A stretch of 64,000 nt of DNA from JBCBGF01 sp039193455 (GTDB lineage: Bacteria > Pseudomonadota > Alphaproteobacteria > Rhodobacterales > Rhodobacteraceae). Location of the stretch: NCBI GenBank assembly GCA_039193455.1, contig JBCCWO010000005.1:124001-188000 (forward strand), given 5' to 3'. The notes beneath the pieces were generated by a model. It ran no database searches. It saw only the letters and a program-made list of their open reading frames with translations, and was not told the DNA's origin. The position numbers were made by a program, and so were the translations under genes. Shown here in pieces: positions 52,187-60,723 of this stretch (position 1 is the stretch's first letter; each line of letters begins with the position of its first letter).

Positions 52187-53422
52187 CTACAGACCCCCCA
52201 ACTCTTTTTTGCTGACGGCGATTTTCTCTTTGACGGCAAGGCACTCGGGTGTGGTCGGGGCAAGGGTCATGACGGTTTCAAAACACGCAATGGCCGCTTT
52301 GTGGTCGCCCACATCTTGCAACAGCCCACCCCGCATCGCGTGAAACCAGCGATAGGTCGACAGATCCTCCGTCAGCCCCGCCAATGCTTTCAGCGCGTGG
52401 TGCGGTCCGTGCAGCTTTGCCTGAGCCGCGATCTGGTTGAGCCGCACGACCGGGGTCGGCTGCAGCGCGTAGAGGGCAGCATAGTGGCTTTCGATCAGCG
52501 CCCAATCGGTCTCTTCCGACGATGGCGCCCTGGAATGGGCCGCCGCTATGGCGGCCTGTATGACGTAGACGCCCCGGTGACCAATGCGCTCAGCCTTCTG
52601 CAAAAGCGCGGTTGCCTCGGCAATATTGGCGCGGTCCCACAAGCCACGGTCTTGATCATCAAGCGCCATAAGCCGGCCGCTTGCATCCATCCGCGCACCA
52701 CGCCGCGCGTGCTGCAACAACAGCAATGCAAGCAACGCGGCCTGTTCGCCCATCGCGGGGAACAAGGCAACGAGCAGGCGCGCCAATCGGATCGCCTCTT
52801 CACACAAGGTCAGCTTCATCTGGTCAGGACCCGTCGAGGTCGACCAGCCTTCGCTGAACATGAGATAGATCATGAGCGACACCTCACCCAGACGCGCACC
52901 CCGCTCTGCCGGGGCGGGCGTTTCAAACGCCACCGGGTTGCTTGCGATCTTCTTCTTCGCGCGGGTGATGCGCTGCTCCATCGTCTTGGGTTTCACGAGA
53001 AAACCACTTGCGATCTCCTCCACGCTCAGGCCCGCCACAACGCGCAGGGCGATCGCGATCTGGTCGCGGCGCTCAAGGTCCGGGTGACAGCAGATAAACA
53101 ACAGCCGCAAGACATCGTCCCGCATCTCATCCGGGTCCGGGTTCTCGGGCGGCACCGGATGAAACTCCTCCGAATGACGCGACAGGATCGCCGCGCGGCG
53201 CTGCGATTTGCGGATGTGGTCGAGGCCGGCATTGCGTGCGGTGGTCAAGAGCCACGCCAACGGATCGCGCGGCGCACCGTCTTCGGACCAGACCGTCAGC
53301 GCCTTCACGCAGGCATCGGCAAAAGCGTCTTCCGCAATGTCGATATCGCGAAACATCCGCGTAAGCGCCGCAACGGCGCGCGGGCGCTGTTGGGCGAACG
53401 TGGCTTCCAGCCAGTCCGACAT
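52187..53422 (-). CDS. ECF sigma factor of the ECF42 type, with C-terminal TPR-like extension
   Basis: A 411-residue protein. Region 2 (about 1-85) includes AEDAFADACVKAL and PLAWLLTTARNAGLDHIRK; region 4 (about 105-165) includes RDQIAIALRVVAGLSVEEIA and VKPKTMEQRITRAKKKI. A long C-terminal helical domain with tetratricopeptide character follows (residues 190-411), as in ECF42 factors. These regulators lack a classical anti-sigma factor and lie beside DGPF (YCII) genes, as here; the extension is thought to control activity. It starts three bases after the YCII gene. Confidence 0.9.
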   Translation of the reverse strand: MSDWLEATFAQQRPRAVAALTRMFRDIDIAEDAFADACVKALTVWSEDGAPRDPLAWLLTTARNAGLDHIRKSQRRAAILSRHSEEFHPVPPENPDPDEMRDDVLRLLFICCHPDLERRDQIAIALRVVAGLSVEEIASGFLVKPKTMEQRITRAKKKIASNPVAFETPAPAERGARLGEVSLMIYLMFSEGWSTSTGPDQMKLTLCEEAIRLARLLVALFPAMGEQAALLALLLLQHARRGARMDASGRLMALDDQDRGLWDRANIAEATALLQKAERIGHRGVYVIQAAIAAAHSRAPSSEETDWALIESHYAALYALQPTPVVRLNQIAAQAKLHGPHHALKALAGLTEDLSTYRWFHAMRGGLLQDVGDHKAAIACFETVMTLAPTTPECLAVKEKIAVSKKELGGL

Positions 53423-53425
53423 GAA

Positions 53426-53797
53426 CTATTCCGACGAAATGGCGCCCCCGGCCCAGGCGACAGGCCGCACCTCCAGTCGCGCAATGGGGGACGAGATCAT
53501 CTTGGCGTGCGCAAGTGCCTCTTCAAGGTCTTTGAAATCTGCCGCGTAAAAGCCGAGAAAGGTCTCCTTGGTGTCGGCAAACGGACCGTCCGTGATGATG
53601 GGCGCGGCGCCTGCGCCGGTGGCGGGTTCAACCATCACCGCCGAGGTGGGCGGCATCAGCTTCATCGACACGAACGGCCCTTTCTTCTTCAAAGCGTCCT
53701 GCAGCGCGCCGTGGCCCGACATCACCTCGTCCTGCCGGTCCTGTGGCAGCGCTTCAAAAACGCCGGCCTCCCCGTAGATCGTGATTGCATAGATCAT
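53426..53797 (-). CDS. YCII-related (DGPF) domain protein
   Basis: A 123-residue YCII-like protein with the DGPF motif in TDGPFADTKE and the preceding strand. Such genes usually sit beside ECF42 sigma factors and are frequent targets of them. ATG 53797 has GGAGG upstream; the open frame continues to 54034 through a tRNA gene and is not coding there. The biochemical role is unknown. Confidence 0.9.
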   Translation of the reverse strand: MIYAITIYGEAGVFEALPQDRQDEVMSGHGALQDALKKKGPFVSMKLMPPTSAVMVEPATGAGAAPIITDGPFADTKETFLGFYAADFKDLEEALAHAKMISSPIARLEVRPVAWAGGAISSE

Positions 53798-53933
53798 ATT
53801 CGCCTCCGCGGTTCCGTCACATGCTGCAAGGACGTGCGAAGACATGCAAATCCGACACCGGGGCGGTTGGCGCAGTTCGATGGGGTGCCATTTTTGGCGC
53901 GCTTGGGATGTCGGGCACCGAGAGGCGTGTGGG

Positions 53934-54023
53934 TGGCGGAGAGACAGGGATTCGAACCCTGGAGACGGTTTCCCGCCTACACGCGTTCCAGGCGTGCGCC
54001 TTCGACCACTCGGCCACCTCTCC
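53934..54023 (-). tRNA. tRNA-Ser(GGA): tRNA-Ser (anticodon GGA)
   Basis: A class II tRNA of about 87 bases plus an encoded CCA end. The acceptor arms GGAGAGG and TCTCTCC pair, with one G-U. The anticodon loop is CTGGAAC with GGA in the centre, the T-loop is TTCGAAT inside CAGGG/CCCTG, and the long variable arm is GC-rich. The anticodon reads UCC and UCU serine codons. Confidence 0.95.
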
Positions 54024-54066
54024 GACCGCGCCATCTAGCCGCGAGCATGGGGCCACTGCAAGCCCC

Positions 54067-54870
54067 TCAATCGCGCGACCGGTCGATCCGGAACGACGCG
54101 ACAAAGGGCAGATGGTCGGACACCCGCTCGCGAAACCGTTCGCGGCCCATATCCATCGTCCAGTGCATCGGAAAGAGCCTCAGCGAGCCGCGGATGTACT
54201 CGGTCGAATAGGTTCGCGAGATTGCGAAACCATCCAAAAGGTTGGCCCGCCCCGCCGGAAGAATGTGCGAAAAGCGGTCCTGCAAATCCCAGGACGACAG
54301 GAAGTTCATCAGATCATCCCCGCCCAGGTGATGAAAGTTCGAGACGTCTTCCCCCGGGATCATGTTGAAATCGCCCATCAACAGGATGTCCTCGCGCGAC
54401 TGGGCCCGCAGATCCGCGATGAACGCGCCGATGACCCTGCATTGCGCATCGCGGATCTTCTGCTCCGCCGCGCCCCGCCCGGATTTCAGATGCACGGCGA
54501 TGAGCGTCGCGTCGAACTTGCCGATCTTGATGTCGACCACCAGGGCCTTGCGCCGCGTCGGATCGCCTAGGTCAGACCCGTCGATGAAGCGCGGGTTTGT
54601 CACCTCGACCCCTTCTTTGAAAAGGATCCCGATGTTGAGGTCGCTGGCCTGCGGCAGCATCACGGAATTATACACACAACCGCAGTCTTCCAAGCCATCG
54701 ATCAGCCGTTGCATATGGGCAAAGGGCTTGACCTCCACCAGAGTGACCAATTCCGCGTCGAGGATCGCAAGCCCCGTCACCTGATTGGCGAGCCGCGCGT
54801 CACTGATCTGCTTGAACCCGGCAATGTTCCAAACCGCGACCTTGGCGGTCATATGCTGAAATGACGTCAT
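54067..54870 (-). CDS. Endonuclease/exonuclease/phosphatase-family protein
   Basis: A 267-residue EEP-fold protein. Landmarks are VAVWNIAGFKQ, LVTLVEVK (metal Glu), VHLKSG, LLMGDFNMIP and SDHLPFVA (catalytic His), the complete DNase I-like set. The family cleaves DNA, phospholipid or inositol phosphate phosphodiesters. ATG 54870 follows GGGGAGAG; it lies 17 bases after the AlaX-type gene. No signal peptide is visible. Confidence 0.9.
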   Translation of the reverse strand: MTSFQHMTAKVAVWNIAGFKQISDARLANQVTGLAILDAELVTLVEVKPFAHMQRLIDGLEDCGCVYNSVMLPQASDLNIGILFKEGVEVTNPRFIDGSDLGDPTRRKALVVDIKIGKFDATLIAVHLKSGRGAAEQKIRDAQCRVIGAFIADLRAQSREDILLMGDFNMIPGEDVSNFHHLGGDDLMNFLSSWDLQDRFSHILPAGRANLLDGFAISRTYSTEYIRGSLRLFPMHWTMDMGRERFRERVSDHLPFVASFRIDRSRD

Positions 54871-54887
54871 TGAGCTCTCCCCACGAC

Positions 54888-55649
54888 CTACCGGGGAAGT
54901 GTAGCACATCCCACTGACGCGTTGGGCGTGGTCGAGGCCAGATGCACGTTGACTCGGCGGTTGCGGGCGCCCTTTTTTTCGATCTTGCCGATCCGCAACG
55001 GCCCAATCTCACCCGTACGCGCCACATGGGTGCCGCCGCAGGGCTGCAGATCGACCTGGGCCTCGCCCTCCCCGATCCGGATCAACCGGATGTGCCCCGC
55101 CCCGCGCGGGGGCTGGACGCTCATGGTCTTTACAAGCCCCGGATTGGCATCCAGCTCGGCCTCTGTGATCCAGTCCTCGCGCACCGGCAGATCGCGCGCA
55201 GCCAGGGCGTTTAGCGCAGCCTCGATCTCGGCCTTGTCTTCGGGGGCCTCGGGCATGTCAAAGTCAAGCCGTCCCTTCTCGGGCCCGATCGACCCGCCGG
55301 TCACCGGAAGCGGTATGACGACCGACAGCAGGTGCAAAGCGGTGTGGACCCGCATATGCCGATGGCGCAGCGCCCAATCGATCCTCTGGGTCACGGCCGT
55401 GCCGACGGGGGGCAGGGTCGCCCCCTCCGCCGGCACCAAAACGATTTCATCGCCCGTCCCTTTCACCGTGGTGGCCACGTCCATCTCGCCGCCGTCCCAG
55501 CTCAACCCGCCGCGATCCCCCGGCTGGCCGCCGCTCGTCGCATAAAAGAGGCTCGCGTCCAGAACGACGCCGCCCTGCTCGGTATGGGCCACCACCTGGC
55601 CCGGCGCCTCAGTACGATAGGCATCGGCGCGAAACAGCATCTCAGTCAT
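54888..55649 (-). CDS. Alanyl-tRNA editing protein (AlaX type)
   Basis: A 253-residue stand-alone editing domain related to the AlaRS C-terminal half. Zinc ligands appear as HTALHLL (about 103-109) and CGGTHVARTGEIG near the C-terminus; the N-terminal FYATSGGQPGDRGGL is the AlaRS-linked motif. It hydrolyses Ser-tRNA(Ala) or Gly-tRNA(Ala). ATG 55649 overlaps the stop of the mechanosensitive channel gene (TGATG), with GGGAGAC upstream; a TTG one codon earlier is also possible. Confidence 0.9.
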   Translation of the reverse strand: MTEMLFRADAYRTEAPGQVVAHTEQGGVVLDASLFYATSGGQPGDRGGLSWDGGEMDVATTVKGTGDEIVLVPAEGATLPPVGTAVTQRIDWALRHRHMRVHTALHLLSVVIPLPVTGGSIGPEKGRLDFDMPEAPEDKAEIEAALNALAARDLPVREDWITEAELDANPGLVKTMSVQPPRGAGHIRLIRIGEGEAQVDLQPCGGTHVARTGEIGPLRIGKIEKKGARNRRVNVHLASTTPNASVGCATLPR

Positions 55650-58072
55650 CAATCGTCTCCCAAATCGTCGCGCGCCAGCTCGGGCGCAATCGGCGGCGCC
55701 GGCGGCCGTTGCTCTGTCTCGGGCGCCGTTTGCGGGGCGCGCGCCGCCTCGCCTGCCAAGACCTCGGGATTGCGCAGCCAGACATCGCGCTGGGCAAACG
55801 GGATTTCGATATCCTCTTCCGCGAACCGTCGCGCGATTTCGTGGTTCATGTCCGATTTCACGCTGAGCACCCAGTTCACGTCCCGCAGGATCGCGCGGAT
55901 CTCGAAATCCAGGCTATCGGCCCCAAAGCCCTGAAAGATGATCGCCGGCGCGGGGCTCAGCGCGACCAGAGGATGGGCTTCGGCAATCTCGCGCAAAATC
56001 GTCTCAACCCGCCGGGTGTCCGTCCCGTAGGCCACGCCAACCGGCACAATCACCCGCCCTGTCAGATTGCCCCGCGTCCAGTTCGTGACCGTGCCCGACA
56101 CCAGATCGGCATTGGGCACAATGACATCGGTGCGGTCGAACGTCTCGATCCGCGTGGCGCGCACCGAGATGTCGCGCACATAGCCCATCTGCCCGCCGAC
56201 CTCGATCCAATCCCCTTCCGAGATCGGGCGTTCGATCAACAGAATGATGCCCGAGACAAAGTTCGACACGATCGTCTGCAGGCCAAACCCCACACCGACG
56301 GCCAGCGCGCTGGCAAAGATTGCAAGCGTCGACAGATCGATCCCGGCGGCGGTGATCGCAACAAGGCCCGCCAGAAAGATCCCAACATAACCCACACCGG
56401 CTGTGATCGCGTTGCGCCCGCCCACGTCCATCCGGGTCTTGGGCAGAATGGTCGATTTCAGCGTGCTCTGGATGAACCGGGTGATCGCATAGAGCACCAG
56501 GAAGACCACGATCACGGTCAGGAAATCGGTCGGCGAAATCCGCGTCTCGCCCAACGTGATCCCGGCCAGAAAACGGGCCCAAAGCTCGCTCAGGTCCGCC
56601 GGGCGCACGCCCCAGACAAGGGCAAAGAGCGGCGAAGACGCGATGCCCAGAACAAATGAGATCAGCACCGGAACCAGCGCTTCGGACGCCTGATCGGCAT
56701 CCCCGCCGGAAATCAGCGCATAAACATCGCTGATCGGGCGGTGCAGCGTCGCGAGAAACCCGACAAGCGCAAGCGACAGCGCCGTGGGCAGCAAAGTCGC
56801 GCTGGCCAGGGTGCTATACCCAATCGCGGCCATCACGGGCGCGAACACACCGATCACGATCAGCGCCCGCCCCAGAAGCCGGGCCATCTTGTCGCGCAGC
56901 GGATCGGGGACAGGCTCGTCTCCCGCATCCGATTTCGACACCGCCCGGATCAACAGCCGCCCGAGCCGGTAGAGCACCAGCCCGAACAGAATACGCACCG
57001 GAAAACTCAAAACCGCCGCCGCATCCGCATTCAGCGGCGCGCCGCCCTCAAAAAACGCCGCCTCGAACAGGATCGACACCGCCAAAAGCGCGCCCAATGC
57101 CCCGGTGTAGAACCTGGCGGTGCCGCGCAGCCGGTCCTCCAGCACGGGCCAGCTCGACATTGCCTGGTTCTTCGGAAAAATCTGGTAGCCCAGCCAAACC
57201 AGCCCAAAAAACATCAGCCCGGCCTGCGGAAAGGCCTCGATCAACTCGGTCCCGCGTGCGCCAAAGATGCCGGTGGACCGCAAGGCAAGCGTCAGAACGT
57301 AGAGCCCCAGCACCGGCACAAAGACCTGCGTCAAAGACACCGCATAGCTGACCGCCACACGGCCCACTGCGCCAGACCGGTCATAGACCACCTGCGTTAT
57401 GCGCTGGGTCAGATCGCGCCCGCGCATAACCAGGGCCAGCGCCAAGACGAGCAGAAAGAGCGTGATGGGCAAGTTCGCCACGGCTTGCGAGCGCTGGATC
57501 TCGCTGCGCAGCGCCCGGCGAACCTCGCCCCCAATGGCGCCAAAGATCTCAACGACGTGTTCTACTGCCCCTGGCCAAAGCGCAGGGTTCACGGGCGTCG
57601 ACCCAAGGTCGAGCAAGGCGTCCGCCTGGCGATCCCGCAAAACCCCGTCCAGCTCGCGCACCAGCCCGTCGGCCCGGTTATAGGCCTCGGTCGCGGCGCG
57701 TTGCGGTGCCAGCAGGCGGATGAGCTGATCGGTCAGTTCAACCCGCCGCTCCGTGATGTCGGCGGGTTCGCTTTGCCCCTCTTCGGGCACCGGGCCCAGG
57801 GCCTCGATCTGGGCCCGCAGGGTCGCGACCCGGCTGTCCTGGCGCGATTCCGCGTCAAGAAACTCGGCCCGTCGCGCCGCAACCTCGGCCCGCAAGGCCT
57901 CAAGCTCTGCATCAGAGGCGACGCCTGCCTCCAGCGCGGATTCCGCGCGTTCGGCAAGCGCGTCCCAGCTTGCATAATCGGGCGCCCCGGCCCCTTGCTG
58001 CGCCAGCGCCGCACAGCCCAGGAACACGGCGAAAACCGCGCTCAGACAGGCTGCGATGAGGCGCTGGGTCAT
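55649..58072 (-). CDS. Large MscS-family mechanosensitive channel with periplasmic DUF3772-type domain
   Basis: An 807-residue membrane protein. A signal peptide (RLIAACLSAVFAVFLGCAAL) is followed by a periplasmic coiled-coil-rich domain (about 25-170), then roughly ten hydrophobic segments and the C-terminal MscS core, GVGFGLQTIVSNFVSGIIL pore helix and ISEGDWIEVGG beta domain. The C-terminal tail is proline-rich. Such channels relieve osmotic downshock. ATG 58072 overlaps the cysK stop (ATGA); the longer frame to 58288 is a shadow of cysK. Confidence 0.92.
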   Translation of the reverse strand: MTQRLIAACLSAVFAVFLGCAALAQQGAGAPDYASWDALAERAESALEAGVASDAELEALRAEVAARRAEFLDAESRQDSRVATLRAQIEALGPVPEEGQSEPADITERRVELTDQLIRLLAPQRAATEAYNRADGLVRELDGVLRDRQADALLDLGSTPVNPALWPGAVEHVVEIFGAIGGEVRRALRSEIQRSQAVANLPITLFLLVLALALVMRGRDLTQRITQVVYDRSGAVGRVAVSYAVSLTQVFVPVLGLYVLTLALRSTGIFGARGTELIEAFPQAGLMFFGLVWLGYQIFPKNQAMSSWPVLEDRLRGTARFYTGALGALLAVSILFEAAFFEGGAPLNADAAAVLSFPVRILFGLVLYRLGRLLIRAVSKSDAGDEPVPDPLRDKMARLLGRALIVIGVFAPVMAAIGYSTLASATLLPTALSLALVGFLATLHRPISDVYALISGGDADQASEALVPVLISFVLGIASSPLFALVWGVRPADLSELWARFLAGITLGETRISPTDFLTVIVVFLVLYAITRFIQSTLKSTILPKTRMDVGGRNAITAGVGYVGIFLAGLVAITAAGIDLSTLAIFASALAVGVGFGLQTIVSNFVSGIILLIERPISEGDWIEVGGQMGYVRDISVRATRIETFDRTDVIVPNADLVSGTVTNWTRGNLTGRVIVPVGVAYGTDTRRVETILREIAEAHPLVALSPAPAIIFQGFGADSLDFEIRAILRDVNWVLSVKSDMNHEIARRFAEEDIEIPFAQRDVWLRNPEVLAGEAARAPQTAPETEQRPPAPPIAPELARDDLGDD

Positions 58073-59103
58073 ACGTCTTCGAAGACAGCGGGCAGGATGC
58101 GTTCTTCCCCGTCCAGCCAGCGCGGCACGGGCAGCCCCTTGTCCCGAAGAAACGCGGGGTTGAAGAGCTTTGACTGATACCGCGTGCCATAGTCGCACAG
58201 GATCGTCACCACGGTGCTGCCGGGCCCCAACTCGCGCGCCATCCGCATGGCACCGGCCACGTTGATGCCGGATGAGCCGCCAAGGCACAGCCCCTCATGC
58301 TCAAGCAGATCAAACACGATGGGCAGGGCCTCGCTATCGGGGATCTTATAGCTGAAGTCGGGCCTGAATCCTTCCAGGTTGGCCGTCTCGCGCCCCTGCC
58401 CGATGCCTTCGGTGATCGAATTCCCCTCGGCCTTGAATTCGCCCGTGGTGTAAAACGAATGGATGGCCGAGCCTTCGGGATCGCTCAGCGCGATCTTCAC
58501 GCCCTTGGGCTGCAGCGCCAGGCCCACACCGGCCAGCGTGCCGCCGGTGCCCACGGCACATGTGAACCCATTCACCCGACCCCCTGTCTGTTCCCAGATC
58601 TCTGGCCCGGTCATCTCGATATGGGCCCGCCGGTTGGCGACGTTATCGAACTGATTGGCCCAAATCGCGCCGTTCGGCTCGGACTGCGCCAGACGCTGGG
58701 CCAGACGCTCGGAATACCGGACATAGTTGTTGGGATTCTTGTAAGGCACCGCCGGAACTTGGACGAGCTCCGCCCCGGAAAGCCTTAGCATGTCTTTCTT
58801 TTCCTGGCTTTGGGTCTCGGGGATCACGATCACGCACTTGAACCCCATCGAGGCGCCCACCAGCGCCAGACCGATCCCGGTATTGCCCGCAGTCCCTTCG
58901 ACAATGGTGCCGCCGGGGCGCAGAACCCCGCGCTCCACCGCGTCGCGAATGATGTAGAGCGCGGCCCGGTCCTTGACCGATTGGCCGGGGTTCAGAAACT
59001 CAGCCTTGCCCAGTATCTCGCACCCCGTCGCCTCAGAGGCCGCGTTCAACCGGATAAGGGGCGTGTTGCCGATGCTGTCGGCCAGATTGCTTCGGATGGT
59101 CAT
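58069..59103 (-). CDS. cysK: Cysteine synthase A
   Basis: A 344-residue O-acetylserine sulfhydrylase. PLP lysine K44 is in NPGQSVKDRA; the substrate loop GTAGNTG follows at about 70-76, and the cofactor-binding glycines are in GTGGTLAG. It makes cysteine from O-acetylserine and sulfide. It follows trgB on the same strand, as in the R. sphaeroides trgAB-cysK tellurite-resistance locus, and overlaps the mscS-family gene by four bases. Confidence 0.93.
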   Translation of the reverse strand: MTIRSNLADSIGNTPLIRLNAASEATGCEILGKAEFLNPGQSVKDRAALYIIRDAVERGVLRPGGTIVEGTAGNTGIGLALVGASMGFKCVIVIPETQSQEKKDMLRLSGAELVQVPAVPYKNPNNYVRYSERLAQRLAQSEPNGAIWANQFDNVANRRAHIEMTGPEIWEQTGGRVNGFTCAVGTGGTLAGVGLALQPKGVKIALSDPEGSAIHSFYTTGEFKAEGNSITEGIGQGRETANLEGFRPDFSYKIPDSEALPIVFDLLEHEGLCLGGSSGINVAGAMRMARELGPGSTVVTILCDYGTRYQSKLFNPAFLRDKGLPVPRWLDGEERILPAVFEDV

Positions 59104-59160
59104 GGGTGCGCGTCCAGTGGGGAAATGGTCCGTCCTGTCTAGGCCGCGCCACGCGCGAAC

Positions 59161-60282
59161 TCAAGCAAGCGACGCCCGGTTCATCGCCAGCCAATAGGCC
59201 GTCATCAACAGCGGCGTGGTCGCCGCCTCGCCCGTGCGGGTCAACTCCATCAGCCGCTCGAACGGGATCACATGGGCGCGGATATCCTCTTGCTCGCTGG
59301 CAAGCCCCCCGAACCCGGCGGCCGCATCGGGCAAATCCGCGATCCCAACGTAGGAAAACAGAAACTCCGACACCGCCCCGGGCGAAGGATAGGTGTTGCC
59401 ACAACTGTGCAGCGCCCCCAGCTCCAGCCCCGCCTCTTCCCGCGCTTCCCTGCGGATCGCCTCCTCCGGTGTCTCACCCGGATCGATACGGCCCGCCACA
59501 GGCTCCAGACACCAGGGCCGCGGATCGCCGCGCATGTGGACGCCGTATCGATACTGCTCGATCAACAGCACACGGTCGCGCACCGGATCATAGGGCACTA
59601 CGGTGGCTGCGTCGGCCATCAAAAAGGCCTCGCGCGTCACCATCGCGCTCATCGTTCCGTCAAAGCGGGGAAAGCGCAGGTCGTCCATGGCAACTGAGAA
59701 GTAGTTCGTATGCGGGCGGCGGCGGGTAGCAAAGTCTATCTCCGCCCCCTGCCCGTCATGGCGCAGGGTCGTGGGCGCGGGCGTGGCCTCGGCCCGCAGC
59801 GATGACACCGCACGCGCTAGCATCTGAGGATAGCGGCCCGCCGCATCTTCCACCGAAACCGAGCCAAGGCCCGCCATATACTCGCCCGCCGCGCGGGCCG
59901 TTGCGGGCCCGATCCGCGCGCACCAGGCATCGAAATCCCACGGCGCGCCCTGCGCCCAACGCCCGGGCGCCGGGATATAGACCTCGGCCTCCACCGCGCC
60001 CTCATCCGTCTCCACCGACACCGGCGTCAGCGCGTAGCCATAGGGCCCTTCGTAGTAATCAAGCCGCGCGCACTCCGCCGCGGTCAGGCCGTCAACGACA
60101 AGGCCCTCCGCCCGTTCGCCCACCGCCGCCACAAGCATCGGAAAGCTTTGCCCCGCAGCGGTCAGAACGGTGTGGTCGCCAAGATAGCTCACCCGCGTCT
60201 CAACCACGCGCCCGACCACCGCGTATAGCAACGGCTCATAGCGCAAGGTCCCGTAAAAGAACAAAGATCGGGGCGCTGTCAT
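59161..60282 (-). CDS. trgB: TrgB-like fusion: gamma-glutamylcyclotransferase-like domain plus NUDIX hydrolase
   Basis: A 373-residue two-domain protein. Residues about 1-150 form a GGCT/AIG2-like domain (FFYGTLRYEPLL; Glu in DYYEGPYGY at the catalytic position). Residues about 190-365 form a NUDIX domain of ADP-ribose pyrophosphatase type, with the box GRIDPGETPEEAIRREAREEAGLELG in which the essential Glu residues are intact. In R. sphaeroides trgB is linked to tellurite resistance and is a NUDIX protein. The stop of trgA overlaps its start by four bases. Confidence 0.88.
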   Translation of the reverse strand: MTAPRSLFFYGTLRYEPLLYAVVGRVVETRVSYLGDHTVLTAAGQSFPMLVAAVGERAEGLVVDGLTAAECARLDYYEGPYGYALTPVSVETDEGAVEAEVYIPAPGRWAQGAPWDFDAWCARIGPATARAAGEYMAGLGSVSVEDAAGRYPQMLARAVSSLRAEATPAPTTLRHDGQGAEIDFATRRRPHTNYFSVAMDDLRFPRFDGTMSAMVTREAFLMADAATVVPYDPVRDRVLLIEQYRYGVHMRGDPRPWCLEPVAGRIDPGETPEEAIRREAREEAGLELGALHSCGNTYPSPGAVSEFLFSYVGIADLPDAAAGFGGLASEQEDIRAHVIPFERLMELTRTGEAATTPLLMTAYWLAMNRASLA

Positions 60283-60719
60283 GACCAGTGTCGGGAAGAC
60301 ACCTCTGTCAACATGGCCACGATGATACTGCCCAGGAACATGGTGCCCAAAATCTCGGGCAACAGCAGAAGCGAGCTATACTCGATCATCAGTCCCGCCA
60401 GATCCTGGAGCGCTTCCATCGGCGTGGCGTAGGCCATCTTCCACGCCCGTTCCTGCATCTCATAGGCCGCCCAGGCCAGAAGGCTGTAGAACGTGATGGC
60501 AAAAATCGTCGTGATCCCGACACCCACGGCAGACACCATGCCATCCCCCGCGCGGGCCCCGGTGATGCGCCATCCCAGGATCAAGGCAAGAAACGCATTC
60601 ACCGCGGCCAGATAGGCCGCCTGCGTGCCCTCGGGCAGCTGCTGTTTCACCAGCCCGCTGACCACCCATGTCAGTATCGCGAACAACAGGGCGGCGAGGA
60701 GTTTTGGTCCTGTGGGCAT
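60279..60719 (-). CDS. trgA: TrgA-family tellurium-resistance membrane protein
   Basis: A 146-residue protein with four hydrophobic segments, starting MPTGPKLLAALLFAILTW, then AAYLAAVNAFLALILGWRI, VGVGITTIFAITFYSLLAWA and ILGTMFLGSIIVAML. The N-terminal PTGPKLLAALLFA is characteristic of the Rhodobacterales TrgA family. Its molecular role is unknown. It lies four bases after the cfa gene and overlaps trgB. Confidence 0.88.
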   Translation of the reverse strand: MPTGPKLLAALLFAILTWVVSGLVKQQLPEGTQAAYLAAVNAFLALILGWRITGARAGDGMVSAVGVGITTIFAITFYSLLAWAAYEMQERAWKMAYATPMEALQDLAGLMIEYSSLLLLPEILGTMFLGSIIVAMLTEVSSRHWS

Positions 60720-60723
60720 GGGG

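Noticed and set aside
53934..54023. tRNA-Ser as an integration site for the catabolic cluster
   Set aside because: No integrase gene is present, and I did not see a repeated tRNA 3' end near the cluster edge. The sigma-factor operon lies between them.
52043..54211. 722-codon plus-strand open frame opposite the sigma factor, YCII gene and tRNA-Ser
   Set aside because: It passes through a tRNA gene and two real genes on the other strand, with biased composition and no domain.
56741..58177. 478-codon plus-strand open frame opposite the MscS-family gene
   Set aside because: Antisense shadow of a protein with clear membrane and MscS motifs; Arg/Gln-rich and without a ribosome-binding site.
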